Positions 35,556 through 46,601 of a DNA stretch of 64,000 nt are shown here, piece by piece (the stretch's first letter is position 1; the number at the start of each line of letters is the position of its first letter). The position numbers and the translations under genes were made by a program. Under the pieces are notes generated by a model. It had not been told where the DNA came from, did no database searches, and saw only the letters and a program-made list of their open reading frames with translations. This stretch comes from CAYYJS01 sp964472315 (GTDB taxonomy: Bacteria > Verrucomicrobiota > Kiritimatiellia > UBA8416), in NCBI GenBank assembly GCA_964472315.1, contig CAYYJS010000014.1:1-64000 (forward strand). The letters run 5' to 3'.

Positions 35556-38096
35556 ATGCCTGACCTTCCAATATACACGGCGGCCGACAAACTGACGGCG
35601 GTCCTGCGCGCGGGCAACCGGGTGGTCGTGCAGGCGCCGACGGGGTCGGGGAAGAGCACGCAGGTGCCGCAACTGCTTGTCGACCGGGGGGTGGCGGGGG
35701 CGGGTCGCGTCGTGGTGCTGCAGCCGCGGCGGATCGCGGCGCGCATGCTGGCGCGTCGCGTCGCGTGGGAGCGTCGCGTCCCCGTCGGCGCGGAGGTCGG
35801 TTACCAGGTGCGGTTCGAGTGCCAGTCCGGGCGGGATACGCGGATCAAGTACGAGACCGACGGGATCATCCTGCGCGAGTTGCTGGGCGATCCCGAGCTG
35901 CGCGACGTGGGTGCCATCGTCTTCGACGAATTCCACGAGCGGCATCTGTACGGGGATCTGATGCTGGCGCTGGCGCGCCGGCTGCAGGAAGCATCGCGGC
36001 CCGACCTGAAGCTGGTCGTCATGTCGGCCACGCTCGACGTGGCGCGGGTGCGCGATTACCTCGGCGGCTGTCCGGTGGTGACGGCCGAGGGGCGCGTCTA
36101 TCCGGTTGCGATCGCGTACCAGGACGGCGCGGCCCGGACGGAGCCGCCGCCCGTGTGGGACGCGGCGGCGGCCGCGGTGGCGCGCCTGATGCGCGAGCAC
36201 GCGGACGGCGACGCGCTCGTGTTCATGCCCGGCGCCTACGAAATCCGCCGCACGCTCGACGCGCTGGGACGCGAGAAGGCCTTGCGCGGGATGGACCTGC
36301 TGCCGCTCTATGGGGAACTCGGCAGCGACGAGCAGGACCGCGCGATGGCCCCGTCCGCGCGGCGCAAGGTGGTCGTGGCGACCAACGTGGCCGAGACGTC
36401 GCTGACGATCGAGGGGATCACGCTGGTCGTGGACGGCGGCCTGGCCCGCAAGGCGCGGTTCGATCCGCGCCGCGGGATCAATACGCTGATTGTCGAACCG
36501 ATCAGCCGCGCCTCGGCCGAGCAGCGCGCGGGCCGCGCCGGACGCCTCGCGCCGGGGGTCTGTCTGCGCCTGTGGAGCGAGCGCGAGCACGCGCGGCGCG
36601 ACGCTTTCGAGGCGCCGGAAATCCATCGGGTCGACCTGGCTGAGACGCTGCTGCAGCTCAAGCAGTACGGCGTGGAGGATGTGTCGGCGTTCCCCTGGAT
36701 CGAGGCGCCGTTGCCGGGCGCGCTCGAAAAGTCAGCGCGGTTGCTGACCGATCTGGGCGCGCTCGATGCCGCGGGCGCGCTGACGGCGCTGGGGCGGCGT
36801 CTGGCGGCCTTTCCGCTGCATCCGCGCTTGTCGCGCATGCTTGTCGCGGGCGAGCGGCATGGGTGCGTGCCGACGGCCGTGACGGTCGCGGCGCTACTGC
36901 AGGAACGCGGCGTCCTGTCGCGGACGCGGGACGCCGGCGTGCGGGACCGGCGGCTTGACCTCGTGGCCGGACGCGACGATTCGGATGTGCTCATCCTGCT
37001 CCGCGCGTGGGAAGCGGCGCGCGCGGCGCGGTTCGATCGGGACGCGTGCGACCGCATCGGCGTACATGCGCAGACGGCGCGCGCGGTGGATCGGTTACGC
37101 GGCCAGTTGCTCGGGATGGCGCGCGAGCAGGGCCTGAGCGATCGCGAGCGGGACCCCTCGCCCGAGGATCTGTACCGATGCCTGCTGACCGGGTTCCCCG
37201 ACCAGGTGGCATTCCGGGTCGCGGCGGGGGCGGCGCGCTGCGATGTCGTGCACGGCCGGCGCGGGTCCGTGGCGGAGGAGAGCCTGGTGGCGCACGGCCA
37301 TCGCCTGTTGGTGGCGTGCGAGATCGCCGAGTTGTCGCGCGGTCGCGGCGAGGTGGATGTGCAGGTGTCGCTGGTGACGGCCATCGAACCGGCGTGGTTG
37401 TCGGAGGTGGACGAAGCCGCGGTCGGGGAGCGCCGCGTCGCCCTGTACGACGGCGTCAACAAACGGGTGCGGGCCGAGGTGCGCGTGTTCTTCCGCGATC
37501 TGACGATCGGCGGCGCGCGCGTCACGGACGTGACGGATGACGAGGCCGCCGCGATCCTGGCCGCGGAGGTTGTGGCGGGGCGGCTGTCGCTCAAGCTCTG
37601 GGACGCGAAAGTGGAGCAGTGGCTGGCGCGTGTCAACGTCGTGGCGGCCGCCTGTCCCGAGCTGGGGATCGCGCCGATGCGCGACGCCGGGCTCACGGGC
37701 GCGATCGAGCAGATCTGCCATGGCGCGCGTGGCGCTCGCGACCTCAAGACCCAGCCGGTCTGGCCGGTGCTGCACGCCTGGCTGGGGCGCGAACAGGTAC
37801 AGTCCGTCGCCGCATACGCTCCCGAGCAGGTGACGCTGGGCAATGGGCGGCGCACGCGCGTCCATTACGACCGTCCCGCGCAGGGACCTTACGTGGCCGT
37901 GCGGATTCAGGACCTGTACGATACCGACGAGGCACCCACGATCTGCGGAGGCCGCGTGCGGTTGCCGGTGCATATCCTGGCACCGAACCAGCGCCCCGTG
38001 CAGATCACCGAGGATCTGGGCAGTTTCTGGCGCGAAGGCTATGCCGTCGTCAGACGCGATCTGCGCGGACGATATCCGAAGCACGAGTGGCGGTGA
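35556..38096 (+). CDS. hrpB: ATP-dependent DEAH-box RNA helicase HrpB
   Basis: The 846-residue helicase has motif I (APTGSGKST, ~28-36), Ia, motif II as DEFH (family-typical variant of DEAH), motif III (SAT), motif V/VI (TNVAETSLTI and QRAGRAGR), then the HrpB-specific C-terminal region ending in SFWREGYAVVRRDLRGRYPKHEW. HrpB function is poorly known; E. coli HrpB is dispensable. The ATG at 35556 matches the family start. It precedes the secretion genes but with its own promoter candidate. Confidence 0.93.
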   Translation: MPDLPIYTAADKLTAVLRAGNRVVVQAPTGSGKSTQVPQLLVDRGVAGAGRVVVLQPRRIAARMLARRVAWERRVPVGAEVGYQVRFECQSGRDTRIKYETDGIILRELLGDPELRDVGAIVFDEFHERHLYGDLMLALARRLQEASRPDLKLVVMSATLDVARVRDYLGGCPVVTAEGRVYPVAIAYQDGAARTEPPPVWDAAAAAVARLMREHADGDALVFMPGAYEIRRTLDALGREKALRGMDLLPLYGELGSDEQDRAMAPSARRKVVVATNVAETSLTIEGITLVVDGGLARKARFDPRRGINTLIVEPISRASAEQRAGRAGRLAPGVCLRLWSEREHARRDAFEAPEIHRVDLAETLLQLKQYGVEDVSAFPWIEAPLPGALEKSARLLTDLGALDAAGALTALGRRLAAFPLHPRLSRMLVAGERHGCVPTAVTVAALLQERGVLSRTRDAGVRDRRLDLVAGRDDSDVLILLRAWEAARAARFDRDACDRIGVHAQTARAVDRLRGQLLGMAREQGLSDRERDPSPEDLYRCLLTGFPDQVAFRVAAGAARCDVVHGRRGSVAEESLVAHGHRLLVACEIAELSRGRGEVDVQVSLVTAIEPAWLSEVDEAAVGERRVALYDGVNKRVRAEVRVFFRDLTIGGARVTDVTDDEAAAILAAEVVAGRLSLKLWDAKVEQWLARVNVVAAACPELGIAPMRDAGLTGAIEQICHGARGARDLKTQPVWPVLHAWLGREQVQSVAAYAPEQVTLGNGRRTRVHYDRPAQGPYVAVRIQDLYDTDEAPTICGGRVRLPVHILAPNQRPVQITEDLGSFWREGYAVVRRDLRGRYPKHEWR

Positions 38097-38126
38097 GTGC
38101 CTGCATCGGCGGGCTGCGTTATCGCT

Positions 38127-38155
38127 TTGCAGAGGAGGGCGGGAACGGCTATCGT
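38127..38155 (+). promoter_or_regulatory. Candidate promoter of the T2SS locus (gspE)
   Basis: TTGCAG (38127-38132) and TATCGT (38150-38155) are 17 bases apart. The gspE ATG at 38165 is 9 bases after the -10, with no ribosome site, so the transcript would be nearly leaderless. Confidence 0.45.
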
Positions 38156-38164
38156 ACTTGCGTC

Positions 38165-39862
<1,698 letters not shown>

Positions 39863-39879
39863 GGGCGACGGGAAACGTC

Positions 39880-41121
39880 ATGCCGGTATTTGTCTATAGT
39901 GCCCGGCGCCGCAACGGCGAAAAGGTCGAGGGCGAACTCGAAGCCCGCGACCGGCGCGCGGCCATGCTCGACCTCGATCGCATGGGCCTGGTGCCGGCGG
40001 CGGTCGAGGAGCGCGCCGCCGCGGCGGGGCGGGCCGCGCGGACGGGGCGTAGCGGCCGGCGCTTCACCTGGCGCCGGACGCCGCGCCTGAGCATGCGCGA
40101 AGTGCTCGTGTTCACCACCGAACTCAGCGATCTGCTGGCTTCCGGCATGACCCTCGGCAATGCGCTCAACAGTCTGGCGCGACGCGCGGCCGGCAAGAGC
40201 GGCGATACGATTCTCACCGCCTTGCGCGACGACATCATGCGCGGCGTCAGCCTGTCCGACGCGCTGACCCTGCACCCCGCGACCTTTTCCAGCCTCTACG
40301 TGAACATGATCCGCGCGGGTGAAGCCAGCGGGGCCATGCACGAGGTGCTGCTGCGGATCGTGGGCCACTACGAGCGCATGCAGGAACTGAAGGAGAAGAT
40401 CACGATGGCCCTGGTCTACCCCGTCATCGTGCTGGTGCTGGGCGCGGCCACGTTGGTGTTTTCGATGGTCAAGGTCGTGCCGAAGTTCAAGAACATCTTC
40501 GATCAGATGGGGCAGATGCTGCCGTTGCCGACGCGGATGCTGATCGGCATGAGCGACTTCGTCTCGCATTACGGCCTGTTTGTGGGCATCGGGCTCGTTT
40601 TCGCCGGTGTGATGGCCAACCGGTTCGTGAAGACGCGTGCGGGCCGCCTCTGGTGGCACCGGGTCCTGCTGCGCACGCCGCTCATTCGCGGCATCGTGGC
40701 CTGCGCCGTGTATGCCAACTTCGCCCGCACGCTCGGGACGCTGCTGGCGAACGGCGTTCCGATTCTGCGGGCACTGGCGATCGTCGAACAGACGGTGGGC
40801 AATGTCGTGATCAGCAACGAAATCCATAACGCTCGCGACCGCGTGACGGACGGGACGACGATCTCCGGGCCGCTCGGGGCGGGCAAGGCGTTTCCCCCGC
40901 TGATGATCGACATGCTCTCCATCGGCGAACAGACCGGCGACATGGTCGGCGCGCTGACGCACATCGCCCGACGCTACGAGAACGACCTCGACCGCAACGT
41001 GAAGATTTTCACCACGGCCCTGGAGCCCATGTTGATCGTGGTCGTCGCCCTGTTGGTCGGTTTTGTCGCCGTCAGCATCCTGATGGCGGTCTTCAGCCTG
41101 ACCAACGGGATGGGCGTGTAG
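39880..41121 (+). CDS. gspF: Type II secretion inner-membrane platform protein GspF
   Basis: The 413-residue protein has a short basic N-terminus and two tandem T2SSF helical domains (~75-200 and ~280-400), each followed by membrane helices, with motifs such as LLASGMTLGNAL, RAGEASGAMHEVL and IGEQTGDMVGAL. GspF anchors the GspE ATPase to the platform. It starts 17 bases after gspE, with the same orientation. Confidence 0.93.
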   Translation: MPVFVYSARRRNGEKVEGELEARDRRAAMLDLDRMGLVPAAVEERAAAAGRAARTGRSGRRFTWRRTPRLSMREVLVFTTELSDLLASGMTLGNALNSLARRAAGKSGDTILTALRDDIMRGVSLSDALTLHPATFSSLYVNMIRAGEASGAMHEVLLRIVGHYERMQELKEKITMALVYPVIVLVLGAATLVFSMVKVVPKFKNIFDQMGQMLPLPTRMLIGMSDFVSHYGLFVGIGLVFAGVMANRFVKTRAGRLWWHRVLLRTPLIRGIVACAVYANFARTLGTLLANGVPILRALAIVEQTVGNVVISNEIHNARDRVTDGTTISGPLGAGKAFPPLMIDMLSIGEQTGDMVGALTHIARRYENDLDRNVKIFTTALEPMLIVVVALLVGFVAVSILMAVFSLTNGMGV

Positions 41122-41152
41122 GGGGCGGGGGCGCAGCCGCGCCGGGCGCGGG

Positions 41153-41181
41153 TTGATGGCGTCGGGAGCTCATGGTAAAGT
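41153..41181 (+). promoter_or_regulatory. Candidate gspG promoter
   Basis: TTGATG (41153-41158) and TAAAGT (41176-41181) are 17 bases apart, followed by AGGAGGA before the gspG ATG at 41207. A separate promoter would fit the need for more major pseudopilin than other parts. Confidence 0.4.
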
Positions 41182-41206
41182 GAAGTCCTAAGCAGGAGGA
41201 ATAGCG

Positions 41207-41617
41207 ATGACGATGGAACAACGGCGGAAGGCGGCGGGAGCGAACGGTTTCACGCTGGTGGAAGTGCTGCTGGTGGTGGCCATCCTCGGCATCCTGGCGG
41301 CGGTGGTTGTCGGCAACTTCGGCAAGCACGGCGACAAGGCCCGCATTCAAGCGACGCGCGCGAGCATCGCGGCGCTCGGCACGCAGATCGACGTGTACCA
41401 GGTGGACACGGGGCGTTATCCGTCATCGATGAACGATCTGCTGACATCCTCGGGCGAGCCGAACTGGAACGGTCCGTACGTGCGGGGCGGGCAGGCGGCG
41501 CTGGTGGATGCCTGGGGCACGCCGTTCACCTACACGGTGTCCGATGACGGCTACAAGATAACCTCGGCCGGCAAGGATCTCGCCCCCGGTACGGGCGACG
41601 ACGTGACGAGTTTCTGA
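41207..41617 (+). CDS. gspG: Major pseudopilin GspG
   Basis: The 136-residue protein has a class III leader cut at ANG|FTLVEVLL with Glu at position +5, the hydrophobic helix, and the GspG C-terminal pattern (DxGRYPS, WGTPFTYTV, DLAPGTGDDV) including the calcium loop region. It polymerises into the pseudopilus after processing by a prepilin peptidase, which is not encoded here. A strong AGGAGGA precedes the ATG. Its stop shares a base with the gspH start. Confidence 0.93.
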   Translation: MTMEQRRKAAGANGFTLVEVLLVVAILGILAAVVVGNFGKHGDKARIQATRASIAALGTQIDVYQVDTGRYPSSMNDLLTSSGEPNWNGPYVRGGQAALVDAWGTPFTYTVSDDGYKITSAGKDLAPGTGDDVTSF

Positions 41618-42174
41618 TGAACAGGCCCTGTCGTGCGGCGTTCACGCTGATCGAGCTGCTGCTCGTGCTGGCGATCATTGCCGTGGTCAGCGCGGTGACG
41701 GTGCCGGACTTCATCCGGTCGCTTCGCGGCAACCAGCGCCGCAGCGCCGTGCAAACCGTCGTATCGGCCGGACGCTACGCGCGCAGCATGGCGGTGTTGG
41801 CGCAGGAGCCCATGGCGCTCGTGTTCGACATCGGGGGTTCGCGGATCCGTGTCGAGTCGCGGCGACACCCGGCGCCCGCGGACGACGAGACGAACGCCGT
41901 GCCGCCTTCGGCCGGGATGCCGGAGGCGGATGGTCCCGCGGCGCCGGCCGGCCCCGCCCGCCCCGCCGCACATGCGTTGGAGCGCCGGCTCGAACAGGTC
42001 GCGATCGCCTTCGTCGAACGGGATGGCGAGCGCATCGAGGCCGGCGCGCCGGAGGTCGTCTACCGCGTCAACGGACGGTGCACGCCCTATCGTGTCCGTC
42101 TCTCCGACGACCGCGGGTGGGGTGTCACCATCGAGGTCGACGCGCTCGCCACCGCCGAGACCAGCGAGCGGTAG
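41617..42174 (+). CDS. gspH: Minor pseudopilin GspH
   Basis: The 185-residue protein has a very short leader and the pseudopilin helix FTLIELLLVLAII with Glu +5, then a beta-rich domain rich in Pro and Ala. The residue before the predicted cut is Ala (CRAA|FTL), not the near-invariant Gly, which is unusual for prepilin peptidase. It overlaps gspG by one base. The position after gspG and the helix define it as GspH rather than I or J. Confidence 0.8.
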   Translation: MNRPCRAAFTLIELLLVLAIIAVVSAVTVPDFIRSLRGNQRRSAVQTVVSAGRYARSMAVLAQEPMALVFDIGGSRIRVESRRHPAPADDETNAVPPSAGMPEADGPAAPAGPARPAAHALERRLEQVAIAFVERDGERIEAGAPEVVYRVNGRCTPYRVRLSDDRGWGVTIEVDALATAETSER

Positions 42175-42566
42175 GCGGCGCCATGGCGGTCACCCTCACG
42201 CGGTTTGCCTTGCCGTCGCGCTCGACTTCGTCGCCGTGGTCGGGCATGCGCCTGGCGGGCGTGGTCATCGGCGTCTTCGACGGCGACGGCGAACCGGCGG
42301 GGTTGGTGACGTCCAGTCTCGAGTTGCGCAAACGCGCACTCACGCGTCTGCCGCGCGGGCGGTGAAGGCGGTCTCCGGCTTTTTCCGGGGGAGCGAGGCG
42401 CCGGAGGGGGCTCCGATCATCGCCTTGATGACGGGGGCGGTTGCGGCTATGATCCCGGCGTTGCGAATCGCGGGCCGCGTACCCGATCGCCGGGCGTGGG
42501 CGCGGTTGTCTGTCCGAACCGTCGTCACGGCGCGGCGCGCGGGGAGACCGCCGGAGATTATTAGAG
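42175..42566. other. Gap inside the T2SS locus
   Basis: A 392-base stretch interrupts otherwise overlapping T2SS genes. A 60-codon frame at 42183-42365 (MAVTLTRF...) has no recognisable family and no convincing ribosome site. The right part carries a good promoter (42425-42453), so this is probably a transcriptional break. Confidence 0.5.
42425..42453 (+). promoter_or_regulatory. Internal T2SS promoter before gspI
   Basis: TTGATG (42425-42430) and TATGAT (42448-42453) are 17 bases apart, one of the best sigma70-like matches in the window. It would drive gspI-J-K-L-M-D as a second unit with a ~107-base leader. Confidence 0.5.
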
Positions 42567-42983
42567 ATGTCGAAACCCGATACTCACGGTTCCGCGGCCG
42601 CCGGCATGACGCTGGTGGAGGTGCTGCTGGCGGTGTTGATCCTCAGTCTGTCGATGGTTGTGCTGCTGACGGCGATGTCGCGGTGCCTGATCGTGATGAA
42701 AGTCGTCGGCAACTACCATCGGGCGCAGTGGGTGCTGGGACAAGCCGAGCAGGAGCATCCGTTGAGCATTCTCGGGCGTCCGAAAGACATGGAGCCCGAG
42801 GACTTCGCGGTTTCCGACGAGGACTACGAGGGGTTCACGTTCAGCCGTGAGGTCGAGGACCCGGATGTGGACAGCGATCAGGATGCCCGATTGCTTGTCG
42901 TGCGGTCGCGCGTCGTGTGGTCCGACCGCGGCCGGCAGATGCGTGAAGAGGTTGCGCGATATGTCTACTACCGCAAAAACTAG
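42567..42983 (+). CDS. gspI: Minor pseudopilin GspI
   Basis: The 138-residue protein has a leader cut at AAAG|MTLVEVLLAVLIL (Met at +1, Glu +5), the pseudopilin helix, and a small domain with a VVRSRVVWSDRGRQ strand typical of GspI. It sits before gspJ and overlaps it by 23 bases. With GspJ and GspK it would form the pseudopilus tip. Confidence 0.8.
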   Translation: MSKPDTHGSAAAGMTLVEVLLAVLILSLSMVVLLTAMSRCLIVMKVVGNYHRAQWVLGQAEQEHPLSILGRPKDMEPEDFAVSDEDYEGFTFSREVEDPDVDSDQDARLLVVRSRVVWSDRGRQMREEVARYVYYRKN

Positions 42984-43683
42984 ACGCGGATCGCGCGTCC
43001 CACACGGGGTGGGGGACCGGCGACGGGGGTTCACGTTGCTGGAGATCCTGCTGGCCGTGGCGATTCTGGGTCTGGTGACGACGGTGACGTTCATGACGTT
43101 CAACGCAGCGACCACGGCCTGGCGGCGGGCGCTGGCGCTGAGCGATCACCTGCACCATGGCGACTTCGTGATGGACCAACTCGTGCTTGCCCTGCGGTCC
43201 TGCTACTACCCCGACAAGGGTGTGAATGCCGAATACGGGTTTCATCTCACCGACAACGGCAGCGGCGACGCGGCGCGCGACGAGATCAGTTGGGTCAAAC
43301 TCGGCGGAGCGTTGGTCGGCGACGACGTCCGTTATGTCGAGAGTCCGCACCGGGTGCGTTTCTTTGTGACCGAGGATGACGACGGCGACGCCGTGGCCGC
43401 GATCGCCGCCTGGCAGATCATGGGTCAGCCTGACGACTTCGACCCGGACGCGGTCGAGCCGGTGTTCCTATCCAAACGCGTCGTCGGGTTCGACTGCCGT
43501 GCGGCGTTCGAGGCCGACGACGAGGGCGAGATCGACTGGCTCGAACAGTGGGAAGAGACCAATCGCGTGCCGCTGGTCGTCGACATCACCCTCTACCTCG
43601 AACCGATCGACGAAGGCGAGGCGCCGCTTGGCGTGAGGCGTATTGTGGAACTACCCGTGGGAGCGCTGTCATGGGGCAAGTGA
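42961..43683 (+). CDS. gspJ: Minor pseudopilin GspJ
   Basis: The 240-residue protein has a long basic leader (~23 residues) cut at RRRG|FTLLEILL with Glu +5, and a beta-rich domain with ALRSCYY and VRFFVTEDDD segments matching GspJ size and position. It overlaps gspI by 23 bases and gspK by 13, signs of tight coupling. Confidence 0.85.
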   Translation: MSTTAKTRRGSRVPHGVGDRRRGFTLLEILLAVAILGLVTTVTFMTFNAATTAWRRALALSDHLHHGDFVMDQLVLALRSCYYPDKGVNAEYGFHLTDNGSGDAARDEISWVKLGGALVGDDVRYVESPHRVRFFVTEDDDGDAVAAIAAWQIMGQPDDFDPDAVEPVFLSKRVVGFDCRAAFEADDEGEIDWLEQWEETNRVPLVVDITLYLEPIDEGEAPLGVRRIVELPVGALSWGK

Positions 43684-44696
43684 GGCAGGAACGCGGGTCG
43701 GCGCTGATCGTGGTGCTCTGGACGGTGGCGCTGCTGTCGATCCTGGTGGCCTCGCTGGCGTTCGAGGCCCATATCGAGGCGCGCATCACCGCGTACTACC
43801 GCAACCGCAGCCGCGCGGATTACCTGGCGCGTTCCGGCGTCGACATCGCGCAACTGCTGATGGACCGCGCCGGCAAAGTCAAGGGACGGACGGAGAAGTC
43901 GGAGGCGGACAAGGCCGACCGCTGGTTCGACGTCGCGAAGCAACTGTCGGACGGGCAGGCTGTGACGGTGAACGAGACGCTTGGCGATGCCACGCTGACC
44001 GTCGAGATCGTTCCCGAGCCGGCGCGCCGCAACGTCAACCAGCTCAACGAAGAAGACTGGGAGCGGGTGCTGGAGGTTGCCGGCGTGCCGGAGGAGCTGT
44101 GGAGCGAACTGATCGACTCCTTCTTCGACTGGACCGACAAGGACGAGGCGCCCCGCGCGGCCGGCGGCGAAACGGACGACTACTACGCCACGCGGGACCA
44201 GCCCTACCGGGCCCGCAACGGTCCGCTCGATACCGTCGGCGAACTTCTTCTTGTAAAGGGTTTCACGCAGACCATACTATCCGGGGGTACGATGGAGAGC
44301 GGGCTTCGCGAGGAAGACGCGATCGCCGTTTCCGGGATTGCCGACATGTTGACGACATACGGCGACGGGCAGGTGAACGTGAACGCAGCCTCGCGACGGG
44401 TCTTGATGACCTTGCCTGACGTGGACGACACAGTGGCGGACCTGGTGATGGAGGAACGGCGGGCCTATACGGATGAGACGGGAAGCGAACGCGACACCTC
44501 GTTCGAGTCGGTCGACGATTTCATGTCGCGCATCCCCGAGTTGAATCCCGCGATCCGGAAGCAGGTGACGACCCGATCCGCCATTTTTCGGGTCACGTCG
44601 ACGGCGGATGTCAACGGCGTGATTCGCCGGTCCTGGGGCATCGTGCAGGATGGCGGGGCGGCCCCGCGGATCCTGCGTTGGCGCGAGAACGAGTAG
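43671..44696 (+). CDS. gspK: Minor pseudopilin GspK
   Basis: The 341-residue protein has the GspK pattern: leader QERG|SALIVVLWTVALLSIL without Glu +5, a large helical domain with RNVNQLNEEDWERVL and FFDWTDKD, and a second VNVNAASRRVLMTLPDV repeat (helix-hairpin-helix-like). GspK caps the pseudopilus tip. Family length (~320) fits. Confidence 0.9.
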   Translation: MGQVRQERGSALIVVLWTVALLSILVASLAFEAHIEARITAYYRNRSRADYLARSGVDIAQLLMDRAGKVKGRTEKSEADKADRWFDVAKQLSDGQAVTVNETLGDATLTVEIVPEPARRNVNQLNEEDWERVLEVAGVPEELWSELIDSFFDWTDKDEAPRAAGGETDDYYATRDQPYRARNGPLDTVGELLLVKGFTQTILSGGTMESGLREEDAIAVSGIADMLTTYGDGQVNVNAASRRVLMTLPDVDDTVADLVMEERRAYTDETGSERDTSFESVDDFMSRIPELNPAIRKQVTTRSAIFRVTSTADVNGVIRRSWGIVQDGGAAPRILRWRENE

Positions 44697-44702
44697 AGCG
44701 GC

Positions 44703-46073
44703 ATGGCAAAGACAGCGATAACGGGTATATCCGTCGATAACGGCGCGATGCGGTGGGCGACGTTCCGCCACGGCAAGGCCGGGCTCGAACACGAAGCCGA
44801 CGGCACGATCGAGCCGGCGCCGCGCGAGGGCCAGGCGGGCGACGTGGGCGATGCGGCCGCATCCGCCGGCGCCATCGCCGCGCTCAAGCCGGAGTTGGTC
44901 CTGGGGGTGCCCTTCCGGGACGTGCTGTTGCGTGTCGTGCGGCTGCCGACCGACGACCCGGGCGAAGTGCGCGGCATGGTGGAACTGCAGGTGGACAAGC
45001 TTTCGCCGTTCCCGGCCGAACAGACGGTGGCCTCGCACGAGGTGGTTCGCCGGGACTCCTCCGGCGCCAGTGTCCTGATAGCCGTCGCGCGGCTCGACGT
45101 GTTGAACGCGTTGCGGACGGCGCTGGGGGAGCGGGCGCCGGGGCGCGTCGATGCGGCCACGCTGGGTCTCTGGAACGGGCTTATGCAGTCCGGAGCGCTG
45201 GCCCCGCGGGGCCGCGAGTTATTGCTGGCGGCCGACACGGCGGGCGTGCAGATGATCGTGCATGAAGCCGGCATGCCGTTGGCGTTCACCTATGCGGCGG
45301 GACCGTTCGATCTCGCGAGCAAGGATGACCTCACGGATATCGCCGGCGAGGCTGTGCGCCTGCTGCTGTCGCTGGAGGCCGAACAGGGGCGCGCGTCCGA
45401 CGTATCGGCGTGCGCGTGGGCCGATCCCGGCGTCGTGCCGGCGCTGGCGGATGCGGTGGGGCGTGCGTGCGGCGTGCCGTGTCGCGGCCTCGACCGCGCG
45501 GGGTTGCCGTCGCCGGCCGAAGGCCTTGTCCGGCGCGGCGGGCGTGGGGCCGCGGCGATCGACTTGACCCCCGCGGCCTGGACGCGGGTCGAAGTCTCGG
45601 CGCTGTTCCGGCGGCGCATGTGGATGGTCGTGGGCGTCGTGCTGGCGACCTGGGGGCTGCTGGTCGGCACCGGGTTCGGCCTCCTGGCGTTTCAGCGTCA
45701 CCGGATGACCCAACTGGACGCCGAGGAGGCGGTCTGGCGGGAGCGGGCGAACGAGGTGCGCACCATGCGCCGCCGGGTGACCATGATCCAACGCTACATG
45801 GACCGTCGCGACTCCGCGCTGGAGTGTCTGCGGGAAATCGGCGTCATGCAGCCGCAAGGCATCGATCTCGATACGTTCACTTATCGCAAGGACGAGAGCG
45901 TCGACATCTCGGGGGTCGCCGATACGAGCCAGCTCGTTCTGCAGTTCAACGAGAGCCTCGGTCGTTCGCCGATCTTCAAGCAAGTCGTATCCGGCCCCCG
46001 CAGTCTGACCAGGGACGGCAAATACCGGTTCGGTTTCGACCTCAAGTTCGCGTCGCCGGGAGGTGGCTCGTGA
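44703..46073 (+). CDS. gspL: T2SS assembly platform protein GspL (PilM/PilN-like)
   Basis: The 456-residue protein has an actin-like cytoplasmic domain (~1-300) like PilM/GspL, one transmembrane helix (~307-330) and a periplasmic ferredoxin-like part with a coiled coil (~335-450). It binds GspE and GspM. Seven bases follow gspK; its stop overlaps the next start as GTGA. Confidence 0.85.
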   Translation: MAKTAITGISVDNGAMRWATFRHGKAGLEHEADGTIEPAPREGQAGDVGDAAASAGAIAALKPELVLGVPFRDVLLRVVRLPTDDPGEVRGMVELQVDKLSPFPAEQTVASHEVVRRDSSGASVLIAVARLDVLNALRTALGERAPGRVDAATLGLWNGLMQSGALAPRGRELLLAADTAGVQMIVHEAGMPLAFTYAAGPFDLASKDDLTDIAGEAVRLLLSLEAEQGRASDVSACAWADPGVVPALADAVGRACGVPCRGLDRAGLPSPAEGLVRRGGRGAAAIDLTPAAWTRVEVSALFRRRMWMVVGVVLATWGLLVGTGFGLLAFQRHRMTQLDAEEAVWRERANEVRTMRRRVTMIQRYMDRRDSALECLREIGVMQPQGIDLDTFTYRKDESVDISGVADTSQLVLQFNESLGRSPIFKQVVSGPRSLTRDGKYRFGFDLKFASPGGGS

Positions 46074-46591
46074 ACGTAAACCCGCGGGAGATCGTTCTGC
46101 TCGTGGCGACGGCATCCGTGGCGCTCTTCGGGGTGACCTCGCTGCTGGCGCGCGAGCGGCTGGCGGAGTGGCGCGAATTGAGCGCCGAGCAGCAGCGGGT
46201 GCGCGAGGCGATCGCCGAGAGCCGGGCGCTTGTCGGCGAGCGCGATGCGTGGCAGGCCAAACTGGACGCGGTGAAGGAGATGGTGCCAGGCTTCCCGCGG
46301 GACCGCGACATGACCGTGCATTGGATGGGCCTGATCGAGGCGGTGGCCGGTCGCCATGGGTTGCGGATTCAGAAGCACCAGGGAGGCGAAGAGCGCCGGA
46401 TCGGGGATACGTACGAGTTGCCGATCGAGATTCGCGAATGCGAAGGCTCCCTCGAGGCCTTTGTCCGTTTCCTCTTTGATCTGCAGAGTCAGGGTGCTAT
46501 GGTGGATGTGCGTTATTTGCGGGTCAAACCGAAAGATAAGACGCTCCTGACGGGGCGGGTGAACCTGTTCTGTGCCTACACGCGGGAGTAG
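46070..46591 (+). CDS. gspM: GspM/PilO-like T2SS protein
   Basis: The 173-residue protein has one N-terminal helix (~6-22), a coiled coil (~25-65) and a ferredoxin-like domain with SLEAFVRFLFDLQ, the plan of GspM and PilO. Start is GTG 46070 overlapping the gspL stop, with GGAGG ~7 bases upstream; a later ATG would remove the membrane helix. Assigned by topology and place between gspL and gspD. Confidence 0.78.
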   Translation: MNVNPREIVLLVATASVALFGVTSLLARERLAEWRELSAEQQRVREAIAESRALVGERDAWQAKLDAVKEMVPGFPRDRDMTVHWMGLIEAVAGRHGLRIQKHQGGEERRIGDTYELPIEIRECEGSLEAFVRFLFDLQSQGAMVDVRYLRVKPKDKTLLTGRVNLFCAYTRE

Positions 46592-46601
46592 GGGTATCGG
46601 C

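Noticed and set aside
42183..42365. 60-codon frame between gspH and gspI
   Set aside because: No family resemblance, no leader peptide, weak start; probably non-coding spacer before the internal promoter.
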